From the NCBI GenBank assembly GCA_963807235.1, contig CAWEBF010000009.1, positions 654,550-718,549 of the forward strand: 64,000 nucleotides of DNA, in the 5' to 3' direction. The notes under the pieces were generated by a model that worked only from the letters and a program-made list of their open reading frames with translations, made no database searches and had not been told where the DNA came from. Positions 19,057 to 28,496 of the stretch are shown here, in pieces (within the stretch, counting starts at the first letter, position 1; every line of letters starts with the position of its first letter). Both the position numbers and the translations under genes were made by a program. The DNA is from CAWEBF01 sp963807235 (GTDB lineage: Bacteria; Acidobacteriota; Vicinamibacteria; Vicinamibacterales; UBA2999).

Positions 19057-20857
19057 CTAATCCAGGTGCCCACGCTCCGAATCACCCATCTCGACCGCGG
19101 CGCCCGGGAAATATTCGCGCCACCGCTGGCTAACCAGCCGCGCTGTATCCGGATCGCACGAAAGTTCCCGCGGGTACCACGGTTTCAGCCGCGCGTCGAT
19201 CACGATGGGCCCGGAGTACGACACGTGGTTGCGGACGATCCGCTGCTCCGCCGCCGCGACGTCGGCCGCCGGCTCGAAGCGCGTAAAGGTGGTCCACAGG
19301 AAGTTGATATCGCTCCGTGTGGCGCGCGCGGCGTCGTCGGTCAGCACCACCAGCGGCCACTGGCGCGAACGCCGGGTCGCGCGCGAGACGCGTGGCGGCC
19401 CCGGTCTCCTCCTGATACGGCGGCGCCTGAACGACCAGGCACCCGCCGCAATAAACGCGGACGTCGGCGACACCAGCCGGGACGGCCTCCGCCGTGAACT
19501 GCCTGGGCAGATCGCGAACGGGATCGCCCAGGCCCATCCACACGCCCTTGGATCCCTGGTTCACCGCGGGGCCGGTGTAGTCCAGCGTGTCCATCGACAG
19601 GTTGGAGAACACGTACAGGTCGGTTTCGACGCGGGTCCGGGCCAGGATGTGCTCCAGCGTCCCCTTGAAGCTGCGCACGTCAACGGCGCGATCGGTGACG
19701 AGCAGGAACTTCGTGAGCGAGAGCTGCCCCTCGCCCAGGATGCGGAAGGCACTGGCCATCGCTTCGCGCGCGTACCGCTGCTTCACCACCGCTGCCGCGA
19801 GCGAGTGATAGCCGGTCTCGCCGTACGACCACAGCGTTTCCACCGCCGGCATCACCACGGGGAAGAGCGGCGACAGCAGCTCCTGCAGCAGGTCGCCGAT
19901 GAAGAAGTCCTCCTGGCGCGGCTTGCCGACCACCGTCGCCGGGTAAATGGCGTCGGCCCGGTGCGCCAGCTCGCGCACGGTGAACACCGGATAGTCGTGC
20001 TGCAGCGAGTAGTAGCCGTAGTGATCGCCGAAGGGGCCTTCGGGCCGGCGCACCCCGGGCTGCACCTCGCCGATGAGCGCGAACTCGGCGTTGGCCACGA
20101 TCGGATGGGGTCCGACACCCTTGACCTGGCGCAGTCGCTCTCCAGCCAGCAGCGACGCGAGCAGAAGCTCAGGCACGTTCTCCGGAAGCGGGGCGATAGC
20201 CGACAGGATCAGCGCCGGCGGCCCACCCAGCATCACCGTGGCCGGCAGCGGCTGCCCCAGCGCCTCCGCCACGGCGTAGTGATAGCCCCCGCCCTTCCCG
20301 ATCTGCCAGTGCATCCCGGTCGAGCGATGGTCGTACACCTGCATGCGGTACATGCCCAGGTTGTGCCCGTGCTTGGTCGGGTGCGTGGTGTAGACGAGCG
20401 GCAGCGTGATGAAGGGCCCCCCGTCGTCCGGCCAGGACGTGATGACGGGCAGCGAATCCAGGCGCACGTCCCGCGTGACCCGCTCGGTCACCGGACCCGA
20501 CCCCACGCCGCGCATCCCGACCCTCAGGAGCGCCGCACCCACGTCGCGCGCCGCCCACAGCTTTGCAGGCGTGGGCGGGACGAGGGTTTCGACGAGCTCG
20601 ACGAGACGCTTGATGAGTCGCAGCGGCCGCTCGCCGAATGCCAGCTCGGCGCGGCGCGCGGTGCCAAAGAGGTTCGTGACCAGCCGGTGACGGCTGCCCT
20701 TGACGTTGGTGAAGAGCAGCGCCGGGCCACCGGCGGCGATCACGCGGCGGTGGATCTCCGCGACTTCCAGGCGCGGGTCAACGGGGGCGTCGACGGTCAC
20801 AAGCGCGCCGTCGCGCTCGAGCTGCGCCAGGAACGCGCGGAGATCCGGAAACGACAT
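19057..20857 (-). CDS. ubiD: UbiD-family decarboxylase (frameshifted)
   Basis: About 600 aa. Prenylated-FMN-dependent (de)carboxylase: begins MSFPDLRAFLAQLERDG; contains GMYRMQVYDHRSTGMHWQIG, EALGQPLPATVMLGGPPAL, the GPFGDHYGYYS block and RQEDFFIGDLLQELL. Candidates are the ubiquinone/menaquinone pathway or an aromatic-acid decarboxylase; no ubiX flavin prenyltransferase or ubi/men gene is in the window, so the pathway is undecided. The frame breaks near 19370-19400; the C-terminus resumes as RQWPLVVLTDDA and continues to 19057. Part of the run beginning with ettA, 19 bp after the DinB-fold gene. Confidence 0.88.
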
Positions 20858-20876
20858 GCGGCCGCCCGGCGGACCG

Positions 20877-21389
20877 CTACGCGCCCATCGGTTCGTCGGC
20901 GCTGCCGCCGTAGATCGACGGCACCTTCGATCCCATCGCGCGCAGATAGGACGCCAGCTGGCCGCGATGGTGGACGCCGTGGGTGGTGGCGATGCCCAGG
21001 TAGGCGGCGTTCGGCTGCTTCATCATGCCGAAGAAGTCCACCACCTGCGTCAGCTTCTCGGCCGGCAGCTCGCGCAGCGCCTTGATGCGCGCGGGCACCT
21101 CGCGCTTGTAGAACTCCACCACCTGGCCGACGTTGGAGAACTGCTTCACGGCCTTGTCGGCCTCGGCCGGATCCATCTCGAACTTGCCGTCGAGGATGCT
21201 CTGGAGAAACCACACGTCGCCTGTCGCCAGGTGCGTGGCCAGCTCCCAGGCGGTGCGGGACTTCGGATCCGGCTTGTAGTCGCGCTTGTCGTCGGGGACG
21301 GCGGCCAACACCTTTGCGGTTGTGGCGCTCTCGCCCTCCATCAAGGTGGCGAAATAGCCGGCGAGGAACTTTGCTTGGTCTGCGTTCAT
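20877..21389 (-). CDS. DinB-like four-helix metalloprotein (DinB_2)
   Basis: 170 aa. Four-helix DinB/YfiT fold: FLAGYFATLMEGESATTAK, TAWELATHLATGDVWFLQS with the first metal histidine, and the C-terminal THGVHHRGQLASYLRAMG carrying the other two (HxxxH type). Members bind a divalent metal; some are thiol transferases with bacillithiol or mycothiol. GGAGG 7 nt before the ATG. Only 10 bp separates it from the end of ettA. Confidence 0.85.
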   Translation of the reverse strand: MNADQAKFLAGYFATLMEGESATTAKVLAAVPDDKRDYKPDPKSRTAWELATHLATGDVWFLQSILDGKFEMDPAEADKAVKQFSNVGQVVEFYKREVPARIKALRELPAEKLTQVVDFFGMMKQPNAAYLGIATTHGVHHRGQLASYLRAMGSKVPSIYGGSADEPMGA

Positions 21390-21399
21390 CGTGCCCTCC

Positions 21400-23071
21400 T
21401 TAGCGTGTCAGCTTCCGGTACTTGATCCGATGGGGGCGATCCGCCTCGGCGCCCAGCCGCCTGCGGCGATCGGCCTCGTAGTCCTGATAGTTGCCCTCGA
21501 ACCACACCACCTGGCTCTCGCCCTCGAACGCCAGCATGTGCGTGGCGATGCGGTCCAGGAACCAGCGGTCGTGGCTGATCACCACCGCGCAGCCCGCGTA
21601 GTTCAGCAAGCGCTTCCTCGAGCGCCCGCAGCGTGTCCACGTCGAGGTCGTTGGTCGGCTCGTCGAGCAGGAGCAGGTTCGATCCGCGCTGGAGCAGCTT
21701 GGCCAGGTGCACGCGGTTCCGCTCCCCGCCCGACAGCGTCCCCACCTTTCGCTGCTGCTGCGATCCCTTGAAGTTGAACCAGCTGACATAGGCGCGGGAC
21801 GACACGGGCCGCTTGCCGACGACGAGTTCGTCTTCCCCGCCGGTGATCTCCTCCCAGACCGACTTGTTCGGGCTCAGCGCATCCCGGCTCTGGTCCACGT
21901 AGCCGAGCGCCACCGTCTCGCCCAGGCGCAAGGTGCCGGCGTCGGGGGTTTCCTGCCCGGTGATCATCCGGAAGAGCGTGGTCTTGCCGGCCCCATTGGG
22001 ACCGATCACGCCCACGATGCCGCCGCGCGGCAGCGTGAAGTTCAGATCGTCGAAGAGCAGCTGGTCGCCGTAAGCCTTGCGCAGCCCTCGCGATTCGACG
22101 ACCACGTCGCCGAGCCTGGGTCCCGGTGGAATGTAGATCTCCACCTGCTCGATCTTCTGCGCGCTGTCCTCATTGAGCATCTGCTCGTAGGCGTTGAGCC
22201 GCGCCTTCCCCTTGGCCTGGCGGGCACGTGGCGCCATGCGGATCCACTCCAGCTCGCGCTGCAGCGTCTTCTGCCGCTTGGTCTCGGACCGTTCCTCCTG
22301 CGCCAGCCGCTGCTGCTTCTGGTCGAGCCACGACGAGTAGTTGCCCTTCCACGGGATGCCGGCGCCGCGATCGAGCTCGAGGATCCACTCCGCGGCGTTG
22401 TCCAGGAAGTAGCGGTCGTGCGTCACCGCCACCACGGTGCCCTTGTAGTCCTTGAGGAACTTCTCGAGCCAGGCCACCGACTCGGCGTCCAAGTGGTTGG
22501 TGGGTTCGTCCAGGAGGAGCAGGTCGGGCGATTTGAGCAAAAGCCGGCACAGCGCCACCCGGCGGCGCTCGCCGCCCGACAGCGTGGAGACATCCGCATC
22601 GGGCGGTGGACACCGCAGGGCGTCCATCGCCAGTTCGAGCTGGGAGTCGATGTCCCAGGCGTTGGCCGCGTCGATGCGATCCTGCAGGCGGCCCTGCTCT
22701 TCCATGACCTTGTCCATCTGGTCCGGGGGCAGGTCTTCGCCAAGCTTCATGTTCAGCTCGTCGAACCGATCGAGCATCGCCTTGATCGCGGCGACGCCTT
22801 CCTCGACGTTCCCTTTCACGGTCTTGGCGGGATCGAGCTGCGGCTCCTGCTGGAGAAAGCCGACGGAGACTCCGTCGGCGGCGTAGGCCTCACCGGTGAA
22901 GCCGGTGTCCTCGCCGGCCATGATCTTGAGGAGCGAACTCTTGCCCGAGCCGTTCAATCCAAGGACGCCGATCTTGGCGCCGGGAAGGAACGACAGCCAG
23001 ATGTCGCGGAGCACCACGGCATCGGGCGGGTGCGCCCGGCCGAGGCCCTTCATTGTGTAGATGTATTGCAT
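21400..23071 (-). CDS. ettA: Energy-dependent translational throttle protein EttA (ABC-F) (frameshifted)
   Basis: 556 aa. Two ABC ATPase domains with no membrane part: MQYIYTMKGLGRAHPP start, Walker A GLNGSGKSS and GPNGAGKTT, signatures LSGGERRRVALC and LSGGERNRVHLA, Walker B LLLLDEPTNHLD and LLLLDEPTNDLD, and the GPRLGDVVVESRGLRKAYGD block, all closely matching E. coli EttA. Binds the ribosomal E site and gates translation by ATP/ADP ratio. One extra T near 21604 breaks the frame after ALEEAL; removing it restores LLNYAGCAVVISHDRW. First gene of the six-gene minus-strand run. Candidate TATACT at 23100-23105. Confidence 0.93.
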
Positions 23072-23208
23072 GCCTTGTGTCGGGGGATGCGAAACCGCAA
23101 GTATATCAGCCGGCCGACGGCTTCTGGCTCCCGCCACCCGGCTCCCGGCTGACTGCGAGGCCAGTGTTAGTATCCCGCCTTCGAGAATCGCTTCAGCAGC
23201 GGAGACAA
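23072..23208. promoter_or_regulatory. Divergent promoter region ettA / hydrolase
   Basis: 137 bp. TATACT (minus strand, 23100-23105) probably drives ettA with a 28-nt leader. On the plus strand GTGTTAGTATCCCGCC (23164-23179) resembles GTGTTAGCATCGCGCC upstream of the acetamidase gene. A heptamer array is embedded at 23119-23153. Confidence 0.45.
23119..23153 (+). repeat. Heptanucleotide array (5 units, one decayed)
   Basis: GGCTTCT, GGCTCCC, GCCACCC, GGCTCCC, GGCTGAC in 7-bp phase, in the divergent spacer upstream of the alpha/beta hydrolase. Confidence 0.75.
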
Positions 23209-24084
23209 ATGATGTCGACATTCGTTCTTGTACACGGTGCATGGCATGGCAGTTGGTGCTGGAAGCGTGTCCGTCAGGCTCTCCAGGCGCTCGGGCACGA
23301 GGTGTTCACGCCGACACTCACCGGTGTCGCGGAGCGCTCACACCTGCTCTCGCCGCAGGTCAACCTGGACACGCACATCGACGACGTCGTCAATCTGATT
23401 CAGTGGGAGGAGTTGTCGAACGTCATACTGTGCGGCCACTCGTATGGTGGTTGCGTGATCAGTGGCGTTGCGGATCGTCTCCCGGATCGCATCGGCGCAC
23501 TGGTCTACCTGGATGCATTCGTTCTGGAGGACGGCGAGAGCCTGCACGACACGTTGCCGGCCGCTCAGAGAGAAATGCAGCTGGATCTCGCGATCCGTGT
23601 CGGCGACGGCTGGAAAGTGCCGCCAATCCCAGCCGAAGTGTTCAACGTCAATCCTGCCGATCGCGCGTGGGTAGACCGCCAGTGCACGATGCAGCCGCTT
23701 GCGACCTTCCAGCAGGCGATCAAGCTGAGCCGAGGGCTCAACGCACCAAAGGACACGACGTTCATTCTTGCCACGGGTTTCAGCGGTTCTCCGTTTCCGG
23801 CGTCTTCCCAGCGAGCCAGGGAGAAAGGCTGGACAACGAGCACGATAGACTGCGGTCACGACGTGATGCTGGACCGGCCGGAGGAGCTGACGAGCATCCT
23901 GACGCGCGTCGCAGCGTCGCGGCCCGCAGCGAGTTGTCCTGAGGGACGACCAAGCCGCGGGGCCGCCTGGACCAGCGATGGGTGGGGATGGCCGTGGCTC
24001 GGCGATCTGTACGTAGCCCGACGACGCCCCGCTCGGAAAATGGGCGTAGCGATGCGAGCCCGTCTTCGATCCGCGCGTTCCTGA
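23209..24084 (+). CDS. Alpha/beta hydrolase (EstC/pyrethroid-hydrolase-like)
   Basis: 291 aa. Begins MMSTFVLVHGAWHGSWCWKR (oxyanion-hole HGAWHG), nucleophile elbow GHSYGG, an LVYLDAFV segment with the acid, and the DCGHDVMLDRPEEL catalytic histidine. GGAG 5-8 nt before the two tandem ATGs. An esterase with unknown substrate; the HGAWHGSWCW signature groups it with plant-type hydroxynitrile lyase/esterases. The normal domain ends near residue 243; the extra ~50 residues (SRPAASCPEG ... RSARS) are basic and look like read-through, so a missed stop from an indel near 23925 is possible. Confidence 0.82.
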   Translation: MMSTFVLVHGAWHGSWCWKRVRQALQALGHEVFTPTLTGVAERSHLLSPQVNLDTHIDDVVNLIQWEELSNVILCGHSYGGCVISGVADRLPDRIGALVYLDAFVLEDGESLHDTLPAAQREMQLDLAIRVGDGWKVPPIPAEVFNVNPADRAWVDRQCTMQPLATFQQAIKLSRGLNAPKDTTFILATGFSGSPFPASSQRAREKGWTTSTIDCGHDVMLDRPEELTSILTRVAASRPAASCPEGRPSRGAAWTSDGWGWPWLGDLYVARRRPARKMGVAMRARLRSARS

Positions 24085-24121
24085 GTCACGAGTAAGGGCG
24101 GACAGCATGATCGTGCTCACC

Positions 24122-24135
24122 GGCTCTCGGCTCGC
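24122..24135 (+). repeat. Short heptanucleotide pair
   Basis: GGCTCTC GGCTCGC, followed by loose copies (GGAGCCT, GGCCTCCC) up to 24160, between the hydrolase and acetamidase genes. Confidence 0.5.
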
Positions 24136-24223
24136 GCCTAACTGGAGCCTTTGGCCTCCCGAACCTGACCGCAGTCGCGTGTTAGCATCGCGCCGTCGAT
24201 GGCCCGTCTACAGGAGCGACAGC

Positions 24224-25240
24224 ATGAATCGAGCCCTCTTGGTCGGTCTCGTCCTACTGGCGACGGCGCAGACCACCTGGACGCAGCAGCCTCGCACGCA
24301 CGATCTCGCGCTGACACCCGGGCATGTGCATTGGGGTTACTACGACTCGCGCGTACCGCCGGTGCTGCGGATCACTTCGGGCGATCGTGTGCGGGTCGAA
24401 ACGATGGTCGCAGGCGGACTGCAGCGACTCAGGTTGGCCGGGGCACGCGAGTCTGAGATTCCCGAGACTCTGAAGGCCATCGAACTCGGTGTCACAGAAC
24501 GGGGTCCGGGTGTACATCCCATGACCGGGCCGATTTTCGTGGAGGGCGCCGAGCCGGGCGACACGCTGGAAGTCCGGATTCTCGCGATCGACTTCCTGCA
24601 TCCGTTCGGCGTTGTCGCGTTCAACCCCGGCGGAGGTGTCCTCCCCGACGACTTCCCCTACGCCCATTTTCGGCTGCTGCGATGGCAGTCCGGGGCCGAC
24701 CGCTTCGAGTTCACGCCGGGGATTTCAGTGCGACTTGCGCCCTTCTTCGGCTCGATCGGAGTAGCGCCGCCACTCCTTGTCGGACGGATTTCGAGCCGCC
24801 CGCCTGGATGGCACGGCGGCAACCTGGACAACAAAGATCTGATCGCGGGATCGACGCTGTACCTGCCGGTGCACGTGCAAGGTGCGCTGCTGTCGATCGG
24901 CGACGGCCATGGTGCGCAGGGCGATGGTGAGGTGACCGGCACCGCGCTGGAGACGTCACTTCGGGGCACGCTCGAGATACAGGTTCGCAAAGGCCAGCGG
25001 ATGCGTTGGCCTCGCGCGGAAACGCCGACACACTACATCAGCATGGGACTTCACGAGGATCTCGATGAAGCCACGCGGCTCGCTACCCGCGAGATGATCG
25101 AGTTCCTGGTCGTCGAAAAGGGGCTCTCACGAGACGAGGCGTATGCGTTGTGTTCGCTCGCGGCCGATCTGCACGTGACGCAGGCTGTCGATCAGACGAA
25201 AGGCGTGCACGCGACGATCGCCAAATCCATCTTCAAATAG
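24224..25240 (+). CDS. Exported acetamidase/formamidase-family protein
   Basis: 338 aa. Signal peptide MNRALLVGLVLLATAQTTWTQ, then the FmdA/AmdA fold: HVHWGYYDSRVPPVL, MTGPIFVEGAEPGDTLEV, GRISSRPPGWHGGNLDNKDL, VHVQGALLSIGDGHGAQGDG (metal/active-site block) and CSLAADLHVTQAVD. The family hydrolyses formamide or acetamide; secreted versions in soil bacteria are common and their substrates are not known. AGGAG sits 8 nt before the ATG. Upstream sequence shares GTGTTAG(C/T)ATC(G/C)CGCC with the preceding hydrolase gene. Confidence 0.87.
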   Translation: MNRALLVGLVLLATAQTTWTQQPRTHDLALTPGHVHWGYYDSRVPPVLRITSGDRVRVETMVAGGLQRLRLAGARESEIPETLKAIELGVTERGPGVHPMTGPIFVEGAEPGDTLEVRILAIDFLHPFGVVAFNPGGGVLPDDFPYAHFRLLRWQSGADRFEFTPGISVRLAPFFGSIGVAPPLLVGRISSRPPGWHGGNLDNKDLIAGSTLYLPVHVQGALLSIGDGHGAQGDGEVTGTALETSLRGTLEIQVRKGQRMRWPRAETPTHYISMGLHEDLDEATRLATREMIEFLVVEKGLSRDEAYALCSLAADLHVTQAVDQTKGVHATIAKSIFK

Positions 25241-25255
25241 GCGCCGTTCAGAGAA

Positions 25256-28066
25256 CTATCTGGTCGTCGGTGTGGGCGTCGTCTCCGGTAGCAGGCTCAG
25301 CACCGTGTAGCGGTCCGCCGGCAGATACTTCTGCGCGGCGGCTTGGATGTTCTGCGCCGTCAGGAGATCCGTGCGTTCGCGGCGGCGCGGGATCAGCCTG
25401 GGATCGCGGCCCATCACGTGCGCCGACTGCAGCGAGTTCAGCCAGAAGCCGTTCTGCGTCAGCGCGGCGGCGATGTCGTTCTTCTCGCCTTCCTTGACGT
25501 TGCTGACTTCACTGGCCGTGGGTCCGTCTCGCCGCAGCTTGTCCACCTCGGCCAGCACGGTCGCCACCAGCTTGTCCACGTTCTCGGGAGAACTGCCGAA
25601 CTGGACCTGAGTCGTCCCATAGCCAGGCTGCGGCGCGGTGTTCGAGTAGTTGACGCCCACGGAGTACGTCCCGCCCAACTCCTCGCGCAGCACATTCCGC
25701 AGCCGCGTCTGCAGGACCTCCGCGGCGGACTCCGCGCGGTGACTCTCCGCCTCGTCGAGGCCGGTGTCCGAGAAGTACGTGATAACGGTGTTGGCGCGGG
25801 GCTCCTGGCCTTTGCGCACCACCTCGCGCACGACCGACGCCGGGAACCGCAGCCCGAGGTCGCGGGTTTGTGACTCGGGCTTGCCCTTCGACGGCAGGGC
25901 CCCCAGATAGGTGGCGATGAGCGGGGCCACGTCGTCCACCTTGAACGACCCCACGAAGAAGAAGGTGAAGTCGGCGGCGTTGGCGAACCGCGCCGTGTAG
26001 TAGTCCAGCATCGCCTTCGCGTTCAGCTTCGGCAGGTCCGCGAGCTTGATTTGCCGCGCGGTGTAGTGACCGACGGTGTTCACCTCCCGCAGCCGCTCTC
26101 CGAACACCGCGCCGGGGCTCTGTCCCTGATTCGCCAGGTTGGCCTCGATTCGGCGCTTCATCAGCTCGAGCGCGGCGGGATCCTGATTGGGCGAGGTGAA
26201 GCTCAGATACGCGAGCTGGAGCGACGTCTCCAAGTCCTTCGGCGTGGTGGAGCCGCTCACGCCGTGGAGATAGGTAGACAGGTAGCCGCTGGCCGCGGCC
26301 AGCCGCCCGGCCAGCATCTTGCCGACGTCGACGGGATTAAATCCGCCCACGCCCCCAAGCCCGACGAACGAATTGCTGAGCGACGCGTTCAGGTAGTCGG
26401 CCTCGGACGCCAGCGACACGCCACCGCGCGCGTAGGAAGTGAAGATGATCTGATCGTTGCGGAACTCGGTAGGCTTGAGCCACACCTCGACGCCGTTCGA
26501 GAGCGTGAGCACCGTGACGCCAATCTCCTCGATGTCTCGCCGCGCCTGTACGGTGCCGGGGCGCGCCGGCCTCGTCATCAGCTCCTTCGAGGACGCCTCG
26601 TCGCGCCACGCGGTGACGGTGGCCGCCAACCCTGCCGACAGTGCCTCGCTCAACTGCGCCTGCGTGACGGGTGCCTGACCAGCCATCTGGGGCGCGGATG
26701 CCAGCACCACGCGGTTGGTGTCCGGCAGCACCTCGCGGGCATACGCCGCCACCTCGTCTCTCGTGATGGTCTGCAGCAGCTGACGCGCCAACGGCAGCTC
26801 GCGCTCGATGCCAGGGACGGCTTCCTGGCTCAAGTAGTGGCGCAGCAGCTCCGCGGCCAACGCGCCGCTTTGTCCGTTGTTGCGCTCGTTGTATATGCGC
26901 TCGTACTGCGCCAGCGTCGAACGCTGCGCGCGATCGAACTCGGCCTCGCCAAAGCCGAACTGGCGGACCCGCGCGACCTCCTGCGCGATGGCACTCAACC
27001 CCTGGGGGATCTGGCCGTCGTTCGCGCGTGCCGAAATCGCCATCGCCTGCACGGATTGCCCGAGTGTCTGGTCGCCGATTGATGCGCCCAGGAACGGAGC
27101 CCCTGGCTGGCGCGCCATCTCACCCAGGCGCGCGTTCACCATCTGCGACATCAGCCCGCCGACAAGCGATTTCCGGTAGTCGGCGATCGAGATCAGGGCG
27201 CGCAGCGGGCGCTTGTGGATGATCGACACGGTGGACCCCTGCGCCTCGGGATCCGACACCGTGACGACGCGCGTGTCGGTGTGCGTGGGGATGGGATACA
27301 CCGGACGCGCCGGGGCTCCGCCGGACACTCCGGCAAACAGCTCCCGGATCAGGCGCTCGGCGTCGGCCGGCACGATGTCGCCCACGACCACCACGGCCAT
27401 CCGGTTGGCCCGGTAGTGCGTGCGATAGAAGTCGCGCAGGCGCGCCACCGTGAACGCCTTCAGGCTCTCCGGGGTGCCGATGGGCAGGCGCTGCGCGTAC
27501 CGCGACATCGGGCCGAAGATGCCTTCGATCTGCGGCTGCTGCATGCGCGTGCCCGCGCCCAGCCGCCCGCGCCATTCCTCGATGACGACGCCCCGCTCCT
27601 TGTCCACCTCGTTCGGGTCCAGCGTGATGCCGCCGGCGAAGTCGCTCAGCGCCTCGAAGCCGCGCCGCACCGCGTTGGGGCGGTCCGTCGGCACGTCGAG
27701 CATGTAGACGGTTTCGTCGTAGCTCGTGTAGGCGTTGACATGCGGGCCGAACCGCGAGCCGATCGACTCCAGATACTTCACCAGCTCGCCCGGCTTGAAC
27801 TTGGCGCTTCCGTTGAACGCCATGTGCTCGAGCACGTGCGCCAGCCCGCGCTGATCCTCCGCCTCGTCGTTCGACCCCGCGCGCACGGCCAGGCGCATCA
27901 GCACGCGGTCGCCGGGGCGCGGGTTGTGGCGGATGAAGTAGACGAGGCCGTTGGGCAGCCGCCCGGTGGTGATCGTCGAGTCGAGCGGCAAGGGCGCGGT
28001 GAGATCCTGCGCTCCGCCCAGGATCGCCGTCCCGAGGATCAGGATCAGCGCGTATGCTGAAAGCAT
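25256..28066 (-). CDS. M16-family zinc metallopeptidase (two-domain, exported)
   Basis: 936 aa, intact. Signal peptide MLSAYALILILGTAILGGAQ. The inverted zinc motif HVLEH is at residues 77-81, with a downstream RGVVIEEWRGR Glu completing the site; the second half is an inactive M16 repeat containing LSNGVEVWLKPTEFRNDQ. This length and double layout match pitrilysin-like PqqL/periplasmic insulinases. Probably periplasmic. Its ATG overlaps the divergent dut ATG within GCATGC (28063-28068), so its promoter must lie inside dut. Confidence 0.93.
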   Translation of the reverse strand: MLSAYALILILGTAILGGAQDLTAPLPLDSTITTGRLPNGLVYFIRHNPRPGDRVLMRLAVRAGSNDEAEDQRGLAHVLEHMAFNGSAKFKPGELVKYLESIGSRFGPHVNAYTSYDETVYMLDVPTDRPNAVRRGFEALSDFAGGITLDPNEVDKERGVVIEEWRGRLGAGTRMQQPQIEGIFGPMSRYAQRLPIGTPESLKAFTVARLRDFYRTHYRANRMAVVVVGDIVPADAERLIRELFAGVSGGAPARPVYPIPTHTDTRVVTVSDPEAQGSTVSIIHKRPLRALISIADYRKSLVGGLMSQMVNARLGEMARQPGAPFLGASIGDQTLGQSVQAMAISARANDGQIPQGLSAIAQEVARVRQFGFGEAEFDRAQRSTLAQYERIYNERNNGQSGALAAELLRHYLSQEAVPGIERELPLARQLLQTITRDEVAAYAREVLPDTNRVVLASAPQMAGQAPVTQAQLSEALSAGLAATVTAWRDEASSKELMTRPARPGTVQARRDIEEIGVTVLTLSNGVEVWLKPTEFRNDQIIFTSYARGGVSLASEADYLNASLSNSFVGLGGVGGFNPVDVGKMLAGRLAAASGYLSTYLHGVSGSTTPKDLETSLQLAYLSFTSPNQDPAALELMKRRIEANLANQGQSPGAVFGERLREVNTVGHYTARQIKLADLPKLNAKAMLDYYTARFANAADFTFFFVGSFKVDDVAPLIATYLGALPSKGKPESQTRDLGLRFPASVVREVVRKGQEPRANTVITYFSDTGLDEAESHRAESAAEVLQTRLRNVLREELGGTYSVGVNYSNTAPQPGYGTTQVQFGSSPENVDKLVATVLAEVDKLRRDGPTASEVSNVKEGEKNDIAAALTQNGFWLNSLQSAHVMGRDPRLIPRRRERTDLLTAQNIQAAAQKYLPADRYTVLSLLPETTPTPTTR
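28053..28058 (+). promoter_or_regulatory. Leaderless-type -10 element of dut
   Basis: TATGCT, 6 nt before the dut ATG. It lies inside the first codons of the divergent M16 peptidase gene. Confidence 0.45.
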
Positions 28067-28496
28067 GCAGCTTCGGTTGAGACGCCTCGATCCCACAGTT
28101 CCCCTCCCCGCGTATGCCACCGCCGGTGCGGCCGGTTTCGACCTGGCGGCGGCGCGCGACGTGACCGTCGCGCCGGGCCAGATGGCGCTGGTCCCGACGG
28201 GGCTGGTCGTCGAAGTGCCGCCCGAATACTTCCTTGGTATTTTCGCCCGAAGCAGCACGCCGCTCAAACGCGGCCTGGTGGTGGCCAACGGCGTGGGCGT
28301 GGTGGACTCCGACTACGCGGGACCGGCCGACGAGGTGCGCATTCCCGTGCTGAATGTGACAACCCAGGAGGTGGTGGTGCGCCGCGGGGACCGGATCGCC
28401 CAGGGCATCATCCTGCCCGCGCCGCGCGTCGAGTGGGCGGAGGTGGAAGAGCTGCGCCAGGAGAGCCGGGGTGGATTCGGAGCCACGGGCCGCTGA
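28065..28496 (+). CDS. dut: dUTP diphosphatase
   Basis: 143 aa trimeric dUTPase, hydrolysing dUTP to dUMP and PPi. Motifs in order: AGAAGFDLAAARDV (motif 1), FARSSTPLKRGLVVANG (motif 2, RSS), GVVDSDYAGP (motif 3), GDRIAQGIILP (motif 4) and a C-terminal RGGFGATGR P-loop-like motif 5. Start at MQLRLRRLDP; codons upstream are antisense to the peptidase. Overlaps dinB by 26 bp. Confidence 0.95.
   Translation: MQLRLRRLDPTVPLPAYATAGAAGFDLAAARDVTVAPGQMALVPTGLVVEVPPEYFLGIFARSSTPLKRGLVVANGVGVVDSDYAGPADEVRIPVLNVTTQEVVVRRGDRIAQGIILPAPRVEWAEVEELRQESRGGFGATGR

Noticed and set aside
19205..21085. 626-codon plus-strand open frame
   Set aside because: Antisense of ubiD and the DinB-fold gene, which have clear family motifs.
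21707..23152. 481-codon plus-strand open frame
   Set aside because: Antisense of ettA.
23925..24084. Separate small gene at the end of the alpha/beta hydrolase
   Set aside because: No start with a ribosome site; sequence is basic low-complexity and better explained as read-through after an indel.
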